Of a stretch of DNA of 33,406 bases, positions 1 through 11,500 are shown piece by piece. The notes under the pieces are model-generated. The model did no database searches. It had not been told where the DNA came from and saw nothing but the letters and a program-made list of their open reading frames with translations. The position numbers and the translations under genes are program-made. How positions within the stretch are numbered: position 1 is the first letter of the stretch; each line of letters begins with the position of its first letter. The stretch covers positions 248,416,944-248,450,349 of the forward strand of contig JBOZIK010000001.1 of the NCBI GenBank assembly GCA_051453625.1, written 5' to 3'. Origin of the DNA: Welwitschia mirabilis. Taxonomy: Eukaryota > Gnetophyta > Gnetopsida > Welwitschiales.

Positions 1-1300
1 TCATTTTCTTATTTATTCTTAAGATGTTAATCATGTAGTAGTTTTCTTGCTGTTAAATTATGATAAAACATTTTTCTAGAAATGAATTTTCATAAAAAAA
101 AATATTTAAAAGAACATCTTTTCCATAATCTTCATGAGTTCCTTATAGGGTATTTGAGTTCTAAAATCTATCATGCTTTCATTTTTCTGTTTGGGCACAT
201 TTATTCAATCTTTATTATAGGTTTTCAACCTAGATAGTTTTTTTTTCTTTAGTCATAATTTTTTCTTTTGTGTGTTTCTATCCCTCTTCCTTTGAATTTT
301 TCTGTTTTTCTTGTATTTTATCTATGATTTTTTGGTTTTTTGTCTTTTTCCTTTTCAGAACTGTCACTTCAACAATCCTATCTAAGCCTAACTTTCTTGG
401 CTGATAATTTTTTTCTAAAAATTTTTTTTATCCCCATTGTTTTACTTGTTGTCTAGATAACATAGTGGTGAATGACAGTCTGATTTTTACTATCAGTCGT
501 CTTAGGGCTGTCATCTGGACAACATGACCTAATGATAGTGGAATAAAAGCATTGCTAAAACCCTTTTATCCTTATTTTTTCTCATTTTCTTATTGTTTTT
601 CTTTGTTTTATTGAGAGAAAATGACCCCTCTAGTTAGTACCAATATTTTAGGACTTGTCCTGCCTGATTTCGTTGCTAGATTCGCAAGATTCCTTCAAAT
701 TTGTAGAAATGAGGTATGTTTCTGTCTCTTTCTATTTTTTGATTTTTTCCCCATTTTTCAGCCTTTTAGTGCATAATTTTGACATAAATTTATCAATTCA
801 TTGCACTCTTCATTTTGGAACTTATGGATCTAAATTTCACTATGTATTTTTTGAGTTATGACCACTTTTGCTTATTACAAGGAATTTTTAGGTTTTTACT
901 TTTTACATGCATTTTCTCATGAATAGTAAGTAAAATCAGAGTGGTCCTTTAGGCAAAATTGACTAGTGCAATGTGCTCTACGACTTTACTAGATTAGATT
1001 TTTCATTTGAGCACTTCGATTTTTCACTTATTATGGGGCCCACTACATACATAGTGTTTAGATTTTCTGGATTTTTCTCCATTTCTTTTCTCATGATTAG
1101 GTAATTTGGAATGCATTGCATATATTTAGGGGAAGGACATATTTTTAGTATTTTTGATATTTTTTATTGATTTTTAGAGTCATTATTGTGCATCTATGTG
1201 ATGTTTTTGACTTATTTATCTATTTGCGCATGACGAGTTTAGTATTTGCGGTTGAGTAGGCCACATATGCATAGAGCTAGATAGGTAGAGGCTTCAGCTG
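1..1300. other. AT-rich DNA without a recognisable gene
   Basis: Both strands are full of stops. The 68-codon open frame at 655-861 is hydrophobic and T-rich and has no recognisable motif, so I do not call it a gene. Long T and pyrimidine runs dominate. The only structure I see is a pair of short modules at 449-478 and 496-529 (GTCTAGATAAC and GTCATCTGGAC type). They resemble motifs found elsewhere in the window, including the gypsy LTRs. This could be the decayed leader or LTR of the element whose coding remnant begins near 1,300, but no second copy is present to prove it. Confidence 0.5.
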
Positions 1301-2352
1301 AGTCTGTAGGGTAGGATGTAGGCCCTTTGATTAAGCCTGAGATACAGCATGCAGAGCCTACACACCCATCACCTCGACACAGACGATCCTTGAGCATTAG
1401 CATTTATGTCAAAAGATATTTTGGTGATTTCATGAGCTGCATTGAGATAGAGATTTATCAAATATTGACAGATTTACAACTTAGATATACCACAGATATG
1501 CATGATGCATATTATGCTTCTAAGATGAGAGAATTTTATGACACCATGCATATAGAGAGGCAACTAGACACTCCTGGTTAGCTACAGGACATGATTGTTG
1601 CATACATTAGAGACCATAAAATTGCTATCTTTCCATATCACATTGTAGTCATTATAGATCTCGGAGAACTTAGGAGCCTACATGTTTATTCAACTAGTAA
1701 GATAAATGAGTGTCTAGCCTATGGCACTATTTTAGACATTCCAACTAATATGACCACTGATCAACGGGGAGTAAATTTTACCTAGATAATCCCCACATAT
1801 AGAGTTTTGCATAGAGGACTAATTCATAACATCAGTCCATTATACCATAACAATCACACTATAATCATACATTTACAGATTCTCGCAACTTTTTATCAGG
1901 GGGAACAGTTGGATTAATCGACCTTTATCTGAAGGAGACTTACGTCTATAATTAAGACATGACATATACAAACACTTGGTTATCCATGCCTTTTCTTAGC
2001 TTTATTCAGATGATTTAAGATACTTAAGTCCATTAGTGAGCAATTTTCTCACATATTTAGACTTCTACTCACTATTTATAGGATATGAATATACAGGTAT
2101 TATGAGAGGCAGAGAGACCTTAGGTACAAAGACCTGCAATTGGAGCTTTATTAGAGTAGATCCAGGACCTTCTGGCTAAGATTACTAAGATTCTTAAAGG
2201 ATTCATTAATCAGAGGTTGCAGACCTTTAAGTAGAGAGTTAAGTATTAGATCCTATCCTTCGAGCAGAGAGTTGAGCAACATATCCTATCTATCGAGAGG
2301 AGAGCATAGCACATAGAAGATCAGATGGTAGACATGCACCAGCGCATTGTCT

Positions 2353-2574
2353 TCATTTAGCAGAGTGTGACTGTAGATATTCCAGAGTTAGTACACGTCT
2401 ATGGTGATGAGACANNNNNNNNNNNNNNNNNNNNNNNNNNNNNNNNNNNNNNNNNNNNNNNNNNNNNNNNNNNNNNNNNNNNNNNNNNNNNNNNNNNNNN
2501 NNNNNNNNNNNNNNTCATTTAGCAGTGTGACTGTAGATATTCCAGAGTTAGTACACGTCTATGGTGATGAGACA
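2353..2574 (+). repeat. near-identical ~60 bp on both sides of a gap
   Basis: The 62 bp at 2,353-2,414 recur at 2,515-2,574 with only a 2-base (AG) deletion. The two copies abut the two edges of a run of exactly 100 Ns. This is what an assembler leaves when two contig ends overlap but are not merged. The biological sequence probably has one copy here and no missing DNA. Confidence 0.8.
2415..2514. other. assembly gap, 100 N
   Basis: Exactly 100 Ns, a common placeholder for a gap of unknown size. Because identical sequence flanks it, the true gap length may be zero or negative. Confidence 0.95.
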
Positions 2575-2690
2575 GTCAGGTCTATTATAGCATCTCTTGA
2601 TGACTGTCTCCCTGCAGATCTTGATCACCCTCCTTCTTCTCCTCCTACTCTTGAGCCAGTTAGTAAACTAGGATTCATCATGCATAGATG

Positions 2691-4277
2691 AGGGGAGTGA
2701 TTTTATATTATATTTTGTATCTCTCCTTCTATACTTTTTTTAACTAAAATATCTCATTATTATATAGATATATTATTTAGTTTCAACATGGTATACTATT
2801 TCTGTCTGATTTTTACATGATTATCTATTGATTTTTTATGATGAAGATTGCATCTTTTAGGTAAGTCTTTATAATTGACTATTTATCACAGTGGGGGCCT
2901 GTTTATCATGATTACTTAATTAACTGAGAAAATTAATTTCTGTCATAGGTTCCAATTTTGAAAACTCTTTGTAGAGGCTATCATCCCCTATATCATCTAG
3001 ATGATTAGATGGATGACCAAACTCTGATGCTTCATAGGTGTTTTTATTCAGTGTTATTAATTTTTTTAAACACTTAGTCTATCTCTGAAATGTTCTTTAA
3101 ATATTTTTGAGATAATTAATTCAAATATTCTAGTTATTTTTATTGTCTATTAAGTTGGCTCACAAATGAGGTTTATCACCTAGTTCTATTAGGGACTAAC
3201 AAGGCTAAATAAAAGGCTATGTTGCACTACCAACTTATGTATATTTGATAGGATATTCTAAGTTGTTTTGAAAGTAAATTAGTAGATAAATGCTTAGACT
3301 TCATGATAATGAAGAAGCAAGATGGAAAGGATGGAAATATAAAATTTCTTAGATAAATTACAAGCATTATGAGTGAATACGAATAATTGGTATTTTGGAT
3401 GATAATTTCCTTGAAACAAAAAAGTAAAGCATTGATGAAAGATCTATTGGAAGATCATCATCCACATCATCATCCAGATGATAGGATAAACAACAATACC
3501 TATATGATAACAAGTCTAATGGATAGTCAGACTAGCAGTAGATGAGGATTTAATTATAAGTTGGCATTGTCTCTTATATCATCTGAATGACCAGCTGAAT
3601 GACACTAATTATAATGCTTGCACTAAATGTTCAGCTAAACTTTTGCCACCTATTCTAATTTCTCTCTTCAAGGTGGTTATCATTTTTCCCTTTTTGTTTC
3701 TGTAAGTTTCATTTCATGTTTTGAGTTAATAAATAGAGGTCTCTCCCTTGATTATGGATCATCTTTGATTATATCCAATATACTTGTGACAGGAGATTAA
3801 GGGACTGGAGAACCATCCTTGATATTAGATGACATTTCCTTCATTGAGGTCTGTCTACTTTGTAATATGAATGTGGTGTGAATTTTAATATAAACATTTC
3901 TTTTTATATAAATGATCTTTTTCCTCATAGTTTATGTTTCTTGAGATTTAGTAACAACTTCTCTTATGATATAGATTATTAGGGCAACTTTTATCAAGGT
4001 TGTGCTTGGTTAGTTTAGGTGCATTATGTATTTCCTTTCCTAGATTAGTTTTGAATAAGTGTGTTTTATTTCATTTTCATGCATTGAAAATTATTTCTGT
4101 AGGTTAGGGTTATCATATTTTCATCTTAAAATCAACTCTCTTATTTCCATACTTTGGCCTTTAATGGACTATGACATTCGGGTCACTCTCATCTATATTA
4201 GTGTATTGTACTTATTCTAATTATAGTTAATAGAATTCTAATCAAGATGTAAATGTTACATAAATACACATCACAAC
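2691..4277. other. AT-rich DNA without a recognisable gene
   Basis: No open frame with recognisable content on either strand. It contains three copies of a short near-palindromic module: 2,991-3,018 (TCATCTAGATGA followed by GGATGACC), 3,468-3,490 (TCATCCAGATGA) and 3,577-3,604 (TCATCTGAATGA followed by CTGAATGACA). The same module occurs in the gypsy leader and LTRs. The stretch may therefore be decayed retroelement leader or LTR sequence, but nothing more can be proved. Confidence 0.45.
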
Positions 4278-4561
4278 AGTAAGCCTAGTTATTTTTAGAT
4301 CTAACAATTTGGTGGCATAATCCTCCTAAACTTAGAAAACTTGTTACATGTAGCTGATTCCATAGAGATTCTAGTTTAATTAGAGTAGTTAGAAGATCAT
4401 CATTTTCCCACCCCCATGCTTTCTATCCGCTTCATGGGATGTTAATTATTTTATTATCTTTCTATTTATTATTTTCTAATATTGGAATTTAAAATTTAAA
4501 TTATAATTTTTTCTCCTTTCTTTAGGCCTCTTTTCCTACCCATAGTTAGGGGAGCCTCTCT

Positions 4562-4581
4562 TATTTAAAGGAGTGATCTCC
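4562..4581 (+). promoter_or_regulatory. TATTTAAA box and GGAG-TGAT-CTCC hairpin, pseudo-LTR A
   Basis: TATTTAAA at 4,562-4,569 is followed at once by GGAGTGATCTCC, a 4-bp stem with a 4-base loop. The same pair occurs in all three pseudo-LTRs about 45 bp before the hammerhead. If the box is a TATA element, transcription would start near 4,595-4,600 and the ribozyme would lie at the very 5' end of the RNA. That role is inferred; the conservation is seen. Confidence 0.45.
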
Positions 4582-4614
4582 TCCATGTATTTCAAGATTT
4601 AGAAATTGGAATTT

Positions 4615-4670
4615 CAAAAGCATGCTGATGAGGGATATAACTCCCCGAAAGTGATTTGTGCTATCTTTTG
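4615..4670 (+). ncRNA. hammerhead ribozyme (type I, minimal stem III), copy A
   Basis: The core is complete: CTGATGA at 4,625-4,631 and GAAA at 4,647-4,650. Stem II is GGG (4,632-4,634) with CCC (4,644-4,646), and a fourth pair is lost as A-C. Stem III is minimal: after the last A of GAAA come GTGA and T, with the cleavage base T at 4,656. Stem I pairs AGCATG (4,619-4,624) with TGTGCT (4,657-4,662), four Watson-Crick and two wobble pairs. An outer helix pairs CAAA(A) (4,615-4,619) with TTTTG (4,666-4,670) across an ATC bulge. Predicted cleavage is between 4,656 and 4,657. Hammerheads of this minimal type are known from pseudo-LTRs of Penelope-like elements. This is the best-preserved copy. 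The H17 base is T, where C is usual, so activity may be weak. Confidence 0.8.
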
Positions 4671-4813
4671 TTTCTTTTCTTGGATCTCTTTTTTTTCTTT
4701 TTAATATTACATTTTTCATTTCTACATTCACTGCAACATGTAACCCTTGTAAATTTTTTAAGATTTAAAATTTTTTTCTTTTCACTGTGTCTTAAAGAAT
4801 ATTATAAACTATC

Positions 4814-7800
4814 ATGTCTCATATATTTAGGATGAATTTGATTACCTTTCTACATCACAAGGTCTTACTGCTTAATCTCAAGCTCAAGATCCCATAGTTG
4901 AGTCTTCCTTGCAGGTTGCATCTTCTTCTTTAGTGCAGGCTCAGGTAGAATCATACCTGCATAAATGTCTTAAGGATGATGAAGGTACATCTAGCCATTG
5001 AGAGATTAATTGGGAGGATCTTTCTTATAATCTTTTTCAAGATTATAATTAATTATAGGAATAACTACAACATTTAGAAGTAGAGCTCTAAAAAGTAAAA
5101 TATGCAATATTCTCTCCTATATCTCTTGTTAAGATTTCTTCTCCATAGGAATATTTCATCATTATCTCTTTTAAAGATTACTTTCATAATCTTTACACTG
5201 CTACTCGAGACACTCATCTCAAGGATAAACTTCATTCCCTTTTCTTTTAAGATTTTACTATTCATAGCCTATGGGTTAAACCCGCAAAGCTTTTTGCTAA
5301 AAATACTCAAATTAATGAAGCCATGCAAGTTAAGTTTATCCAACTTTAGTTTGAAGCTAATCAAAAAATTTAAGTAGGCTTACTTTACTACTGCTTCATC
5401 TTGTGAAGCTTCTCTGAAAGCAAAACTTGATGGTTTTAAATTTTCTTGACTTGAGAAACTCAAAGAAGCTATTTCCAAAATTGAGTGCTCCAAACTCTCT
5501 AGACCTACAACCAATTTAGAATTCCTTCTAAATTCTTGTTAATCTAAGATTTCTAAAGATTTTAACAACTATTTTTTATAGTTCTAACTCAAACAAGAAG
5601 CCATAAAAAATGCAGAATCAATCAGACAAGATGTCAAAAATGCTATAGAAGAATAAACTAATTTGATGGGAGTTGAACCTTCAATTATGAAAATTGTCAA
5701 GTGAACTATAGAAGTCCAAATTAATAAAATTACTCAAAAAGTTCTTCCAAAAATTCAATATCCTCAGCCTCAAATATGCAGTTACTTCAAACAAATGTAG
5801 CAACAACAATAACAACATCAGTGAAGAATTTAATTTACTCAAAAAGGTCAATGCTATAGATCTATCTCTCAGACTAGCAATCAGTCACAAGATCACTGCC
5901 AGCCATAAGCAAATCAAAGACATAATTCTCATTAATGACAATAGCAAATCCATTTTTATTCAAATCATCAAGATCCATACTAGAATAACTCCCACAAATA
6001 GAATGGAACTTCCTCCAAATCCTCCATCTATAATGCTTAGGGGTAGTTTGGATAAATAAAAAACTAATGCCATCAACAAATATGATAAACTACTTACTCT
6101 ACTTCATAGCTAAACATCTTTAATGAAAGTAATATTCCATTTAGATGGATAAACCCTTCCTCTGACCGAGCATGAATTTTTGGAGTCCTTCCATATCTAG
6201 TTAGCTCTTCTCTATGGTCCCTTTTAAAAGAAAATAGATCTCCTTGATGGAAAATAGAATTTTTAACATATCTATCCATAATTTCTCTTCTCATTATTTA
6301 GACTATGATGAGAAGAAGCTCCTTAGATATGGCCTTAAATACATTCCTAGACCCCCTCCTATGAGCATTAGCTAATGATGGATGAATTTAGATAATTTTC
6401 CAGATGCCTTTTCCTTCATGCATTCTTTGGTATTAGACCAAATCAAGAAAAAAATTCAATACATTCCTTCAGGCTATTGATATTACCTGAATGAAGCTTC
6501 AACCTTCTAATTCCTGAAATCCCCTAGCTAGCAAGATTAACACTTGCCTTAAAAGGAGCATTAGTCAATATCACAATACACATATGTTCACTTTAAGTTC
6601 TTTTTTGAAAATTAATTATCCTTGCCTGCCTCATCATCTTTTAAGAGCTCTAAAATGAATTAAAAGAGACAAATCTATTATCATTAAGCCATCAGATAAA
6701 AACCTCAAGATTTTTATACTAGACAACTCATGGTATATTATAGAAGCTTATAAGCAACTTTCAAATACTAATGTTTATCTACCAATTGATGAGATCCCTT
6801 GGTATCTTTTACATTCTAAGATTCTTCATCTTCTTGACCATTTTACCATTATTCTTTAACAATTTAGAAATTCCCTCCTTTAGGTATTAGTTAATAAGAC
6901 TCATGCTTATGCCTTTTACCTTATACCTAAATCCATAAATCTAGTTTGGTTGGTTATCCCATCTGCAGCTACTCTAGGTATATTTTGAGACCAACATCTT
7001 ACCTCCTTTACTATTCTTTTTCATTATATTATGCTATCCTAGCCATTTTATTAACTTAGTATCTCTCATTATGGATTTTAGTTCTTTATCCATCTCATAA
7101 GATGCATTCCTATTTACCTTTGATGTGGAATCTCTGTATCCCAAAATCCCCACTGAAATAGGTCTTTTTGCTCTTAAATCTATCATTGAAGAGTATTTTA
7201 TGTGGCATCATTATCCTAACTAGGAGCTTTATCAAGAGGCCATTATTTATTTATCTTCTCTTGTACTTAGAAAATATTATTTAGAGTTTGATGGTAATTA
7301 GTTCAAATCAGTTTATGATAGCACCATAGGTAGTAATTTTGCAATAATATATGCTTGTTTATCCCTCTCTCATCTAGAGAAGCAACTTTTCTCTAGTATG
7401 AATAGAAATTTTCTTTTCTACTACAAGAATTATATTGATAATGCCTTTAGTATTTTAACTGCTTTCTTAGATTTCTTAATAATGTTTCTAAAGAGTTACA
7501 GTTCAATGAACCCCAACATTTACATTACTCCTACAGTATCCCAAGAATTTGTTAACATTCTGGATGTTGTTTTCTTTAAGGGTCCTACATGTGATTCTAT
7601 AAGAATTTTTTCCATTAAATATTACTAAAAACATTTGAACGCCTATTAATACATCTCATTCTCCTCTTAGCATCTAGCCTATTAGAATAAGGCTTTTATA
7701 ATTTTAAATATTTGCAGATACTTAATATGGGAATAAAACCTTTGGAACTACTCTAGACTCAAGCGTAACTTGGATCTTCATCTTCATGCCTATGGCTCCT

Positions 7801-8083
7801 CTTCCAAGTTCATTTTACATTACTTTAGAAAAGTTTCTACATTTAATAGAATAGCTATTCTACAAAACGTATGTAAAAGAATTCGTAATAAGAAAGGGAT
7901 CCCCCTTGTTTTTAAATGGATTTTAGTCCTTCAATAAGACCTTGTAACATGAGATCAATCCTAAATCCTATACTTTCTAGGCTTTGCTAAAAAGATCCCA
8001 TGTTGTGCCTTGTTATTCTAGATTCAACAATTTATTGGAGTAATCCTCCTAAACTTAGAAAACTTGTTACATGTAGCCAATTC
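4814..8083 (+). pseudogene. Penelope-like reverse transcriptase polyprotein, unit 1
   Basis: Reading starts at ATG 4,814 (MSHIF), a start also kept in unit 2. The N-terminal ~330 codons are non-enzymatic and partly helical (KLKEAISKIE near 5,455), with a short Gln-run near 5,795-5,815 where several Gln codons are now TAA or TAG. A one-base insertion near 5,820 shifts the frame. Then follow a clear block around 5,870-6,110 (ITPTNRMELPPNPPSI), LLRYGLKYIPRPPP (about 6,322-6,363), DKSIIIKPSDKN (about 6,670-6,705), YIIEAYKQLSNTN (about 6,735-6,774), FTFDVESLYPKIP (motif A, about 7,113-7,150), GSNFA (motif B, about 7,330), YIDN (7,431-7,442, the catalytic YIDD box with its second Asp changed to Asn), NILDVVFFKG and the C-terminal NPPKLRKLVTCSQF at 8,036-8,080. 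The order and motifs are those of Penelope-like reverse transcriptases. No GIY-YIG endonuclease is visible before or after the RT, suggesting an endonuclease-lacking type. The C-terminus runs into a gap. The copy is inactive. Confidence 0.82.
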
Positions 8084-8261
8084 NNNNNNNNNNNNNNNNN
8101 NNNNNNNNNNNNNNNNNNNNNNNNNNNNNNNNNNNNNNNNNNNNNNNNNNNNNNNNNNNNNNNNNNNNNNNNNNNNNNNNNNNNNNNNNNNNNNNNNNNN
8201 NNNNNNNNNNNNNNNNNNNNNNNNNNNNNNNNNNNNNNNNNNNNNNNNNNNNNNNNNNNNN
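8084..8261. other. assembly gap, 178 N
   Basis: Unsequenced part of pseudo-LTR B. With these 178 Ns counted, the spacing between ribozymes A-B and B-C is almost equal, so the estimated gap length is close to correct. Confidence 0.95.
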
Positions 8262-8287
8262 CCACTCATAGTTAGGACAACCTCTTC

Positions 8288-8307
8288 TATTTAAAGGAGT
8301 GATCTCC
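8288..8307 (+). promoter_or_regulatory. TATTTAAA box and GGAG-TGAT-CTCC hairpin, pseudo-LTR B
   Basis: Identical in sequence and order to the copy A pair, 34 bp before the ribozyme's outer stem. A promoter role is inferred. Confidence 0.45.
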
Positions 8308-8340
8308 TTCATGTATTTTAAGATTTTGAAATTAGAATTT

Positions 8341-8396
8341 CAATAGTGCACTAATGAGGGGTGTAACTCCCTAAAAGAATTTTGTGCTATCTTTTG
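8341..8396 (+). ncRNA. hammerhead ribozyme fossil, copy B
   Basis: Same layout as copy A, but the core is damaged by two G-to-A changes: CTAATGA (8,351-8,357) for CTGATGA, and AAAA (8,373-8,376) for GAAA. Stem II is GGGG (8,358-8,361) with CCCT (8,369-8,372), all paired if the G-T wobble is allowed. Stem I pairs AGTGCA (8,345-8,350) with TGTGCT (8,383-8,388). All six positions can pair although the 5' strand differs from copy A at four of them, so pairing is kept rather than sequence. The cleavage site would be 8,382/8,383. The core changes should abolish cleavage. Confidence 0.75.
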
Positions 8397-8543
8397 TTTC
8401 TTTTCTTATATTTCTTTTTTTGCTCTTCAACATTACATTTTTTTTTAATTCCTATCTTTACTACAACATGTAATCCTTGTAAATTTTTTAAGTCCTAAAA
8501 CTTTTTTTTCTCATTGCATCTTTGAAAAAGATTATAGACTATC

Positions 8544-11500
8544 ATGTCTCATATCTTTCAAGATGAATTTGGTTACCTCTCTGCATTACAAGGTCTTCTT
8601 GATAAACCTCAAGCTTGATGTCCCATAGCTAATCCTTTCTTGTAGGTTATATATTCTTCTTCAACATAGACCCATGTAGAAGGATACCTACACAAATGTC
8701 TCAAAGATGATAAAGCTATTTTTGGCCATTAAGAGACCAGTTAAAAGGATCTTTCTCGTAACCTTTTGGAGGAGCATAGTCAATTATAGGGGTAACTTCA
8801 ACATCTAGAAGTAGATCTCTAAAAAGTAAAGAATACAATCTTTTTTTTTATACATCCTATCAAGATTCCTTCTACATGAAAGATCTCATCATTATCTCTT
8901 CCAAAGATTACTTTGATAATCTTTATCCTATTGATTAAGCCACTTATTTGAAGAAAAAAACTTCATTCCCTTTTCTCTATATGTCTTTTTTTTCATGGCC
9001 TATGGGCTAAACTTCCGTAGCTTTTGTTGAGAATCCTTAAATTAATGAAACCATGTAAGTTGAGCTTGTGCAAATTTAGTCTAAAGCTAATCAAAAATTT
9101 CAGTAAGCTTACTTCATGGCTACTTCATCTTATGAAGATTATCTAAAAGAAAAAGTTAATGATTTTAAAGTTTCTTGTTTTAAGAAACTTAAAGAATCTA
9201 TTTCCAAAATTGACCACTTCAGACTCTCTGGACCTGTACCCATTTTAGAATCCCTTCTAAATGCTTGTGAATTTAAGTTTTTTAAAGATTGTAACAACTG
9301 TTTTTATAGTTCTAGCTCAAATAAAAAGCCAAAAAAAATGTAGAATCAGTTAGACATGATGCTATAAATGCTGTAGAATAAGAATCTGATTAGATGGAAG
9401 TTGAACCTTTGATTATGAAAATTGTCAAGTAGGCTGTAGAAGGTTAAGTTAATAAAATTACCCAAAAAGTTCTTCAAAAAATTTAATCTCCTTAACCTCA
9501 AAGACGCAGTTGCTCCAAACAAAAGTAGCAGAAAAAATAATAACATCATGAAGGATTTAATTTACTCAAAAAGATTAACATTATAGATTTTCCTCTCGGA
9601 CTAGCCGCCAACCATAAACTTACCATTAGCCACAAGAAAATTAAAATCATAATCCTCATAGATAATAATAATAAATCCATTTTAATTTAAGTAATCAAGC
9701 TCATTCTATAATAACTCCTACATATAGAGTGAAACTCCCTCTAAACCCTTTACCTACAATTCTTATAGGTGATTTGAATAGGCAAGAGACTAAGGCCATT
9801 AATAGACATGACAAACTATTGATCTGCTTCATAGCCAAACAACTTCAATAGAAATGCTAATCCGTTTACATGGATAAACATTCCTCTAGCCTAGCATAAA
9901 TTTACTCCTACCATATTTATTTCCCTCTTCTCTATAATCATTTTTAAAATAAAAAGGATCTCCTAGGTGGAAAATAGAATTTCTAACCTAGCTATCTGTA
10001 ATATTTCTTCCTATTCTTTAGATTATGATGAAAATAAGCTCCTTGGATATGTCCTTAAATATACTTATAGACCCTCTCTTATAAGGCATTAACTAATAAT
10101 TAGTGAATTCATATCATTTTTCAGATGCCTTTTCCTTCATGCATTCTTTGATTTCATACCAAATTAGGAAAAAATTTGTAATCCATTTCTTCATGCTATT
10201 GATATTCCCCAAATGAAGCTTCAATCTACTAGTTATTAGAATCCCCTAGTTAGCAAGATCAACCCTTACCTTGAAAGAAGCATTAGTCAATGTCATGATA
10301 TACTTATGTTTGCTCTGAGTTCCTTTTTAGAAATGAGTTATTCTTGGTTGTTTCTTTATCTTCTTAGAGTTCTAAAATGACTTTAAAGTAATAACTCTAT
10401 TATCACTAAGTCAGTAAATAAAAACCTCAGGATTATTATAGTAGACACCTCATGATATATCATAGAAGCTCGTAGGCAACTTTCAAATACTAATGTTTAC
10501 CTGCTAGTTAATGAAATCCCTTGAAATCTTTTACATTTTAAGATTCTTCATCATCTCAATCATTTTTCCATTATTATATGATAGCTTAGAGATGCTATTC
10601 TTTAGGTATGAGTTACTAAGTCTCATGCCTATGTCTTTTAACTTATATCCAAACTCCACAAACTTAGTTTGTTTGATCATCCCATCTATAGCTACTCTGA
10701 GTATATTTTGGAATCAACATCTCATCGCCTTTACTACTTACTCTCCCTCATCCTATTCTACTAGGCCATCCATATCATAGAATCAATTATCTCATTAGCG
10801 CTTTGAGTTTCTTATCCATCCCACAAGATGCATTCCTCTTTACCTTTGATGTGTAATCCCTATATCCTAGCATCCCCATTAAAGAAAGTCTTTCTACTCT
10901 CAAATCTATGGTTGAAGAGTATTTTATGTTGCATCTTTCTCCTAACTAGAAGCTTTATCAAGAGCCCATCATTTATTTATCTTCTCTTATCCTTAGAGAA
11001 AATTATTTGCAGTTTGATGGCAATTTGTTCAAACAAGTTTGTGGTATTACTATGGACAGTAATTTTATAGTAATGGATGCTTGTTTATTACTTTGTCATC
11101 TAGAGAAGCATCTTTTCTTCAGTATGAACAAAAAATTTCTTTTCTATTATAAGTTTTATATTAATGATACCTTTGGTATTTGGATTGGTCTCTTAGATTC
11201 CTTAATAATGTTTCTAAAGAGATATGATACTATGTACCCTAGCATTTACATTACTCCTACAGTATCCTAAGAATCTTTGAATATTCTAGATGTTGTTTTA
11301 TTCAAAGGTCTTATGTTTGATTCTCTAAAAATTTTATCCATAAAATGCTATTAAAATCCTTTAAAATCCTATTAATACATCCTCTTCTCCTCTTGAAATC
11401 TAGTTTATTAGAATAAGGATTTTATTATTTTATAACATTTCAAATACTTGATGTGGGAATCCAAGCTTTGGAACTACTCTAGACTCAAGCATAACCCATA

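Larger units (their letters stand above)
1300..2690 (+). pseudogene. degenerate retroelement-like accessory ORF with coiled-coil tail
   Basis: One reading frame can be followed through several stops, most at positions that look like former Gln codons. The first block (1,327-1,581) contains the readable pieces VKRYFGDFMSC and YASKMREFYDTMHIERQL. The second (1,591-1,785) has IAIFPYHIVVIIDLG. The third (about 1,790-1,910) has RVLHRGLIHNISPLYHNN. Short blocks of this kind, ending in a hydrophobic TFYQGEQL-like piece, recall the plant retroelement ORF often annotated as a putative plant transposon protein or ATHILA ORF-1; this is a resemblance by eye only. From about 2,150 to 2,400 the frame is rich in Q, R, E, I and L in heptad-like spacing (QRVEQHILSIERRA), suggesting a coiled coil. 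It ends near 2,690 after a Ser/Pro-rich tail (HPPSSPPTLEP). The frame is broken by stops, a probable frameshift and a 100-N gap. It may belong to a separate Ty3/gypsy copy whose other parts lie outside the window. Confidence 0.4.
4278..4770 (+). repeat. Penelope-like pseudo-LTR, copy A
   Basis: Homology to the 3' end of both units starts abruptly near 4,278 (AAGCCTAGTT at 4,281). DNA to the left does not match, so this marks the left edge of the array. Up to about 4,450 it encodes the C-terminal end of a truncated reverse-transcriptase frame: the block NPPKLRKLVTCS, then HRDSSLIRVVRRSSFSHPHA. It continues through a TATTTAAA box, a hairpin and a hammerhead ribozyme. It ends in a pyrimidine-rich stretch and one TTTTTTAAG unit near 4,751, just before the next unit's start codon. 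Confidence 0.8.
8005..8510 (+). repeat. Penelope-like pseudo-LTR, copy B (gapped)
   Basis: Aligns with copies A and C on both sides of a 178-N gap. The left part (8,005-8,083) is also the end of the unit 1 coding region. The right part (8,262-8,510) holds the TATTTAAA box, hairpin and ribozyme and ends in TTTTTTAAGTCCTAAAAC plus a T-run. Unit 2 begins immediately after it, so units share one repeat, as expected in a tandem array. Confidence 0.8.

Noticed and set aside
5830-6110. A long Gln/Asn/His-rich domain read in one frame of PLE unit 1
   Set aside because: Comparison with unit 2 shows unit 1 has a one-base insertion near 5,820. After it the true frame is the neighbouring one, which is open (ITPTNRMELPPNPPSI). 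The Gln-rich reading is out of frame except for a short Gln-run before the shift.
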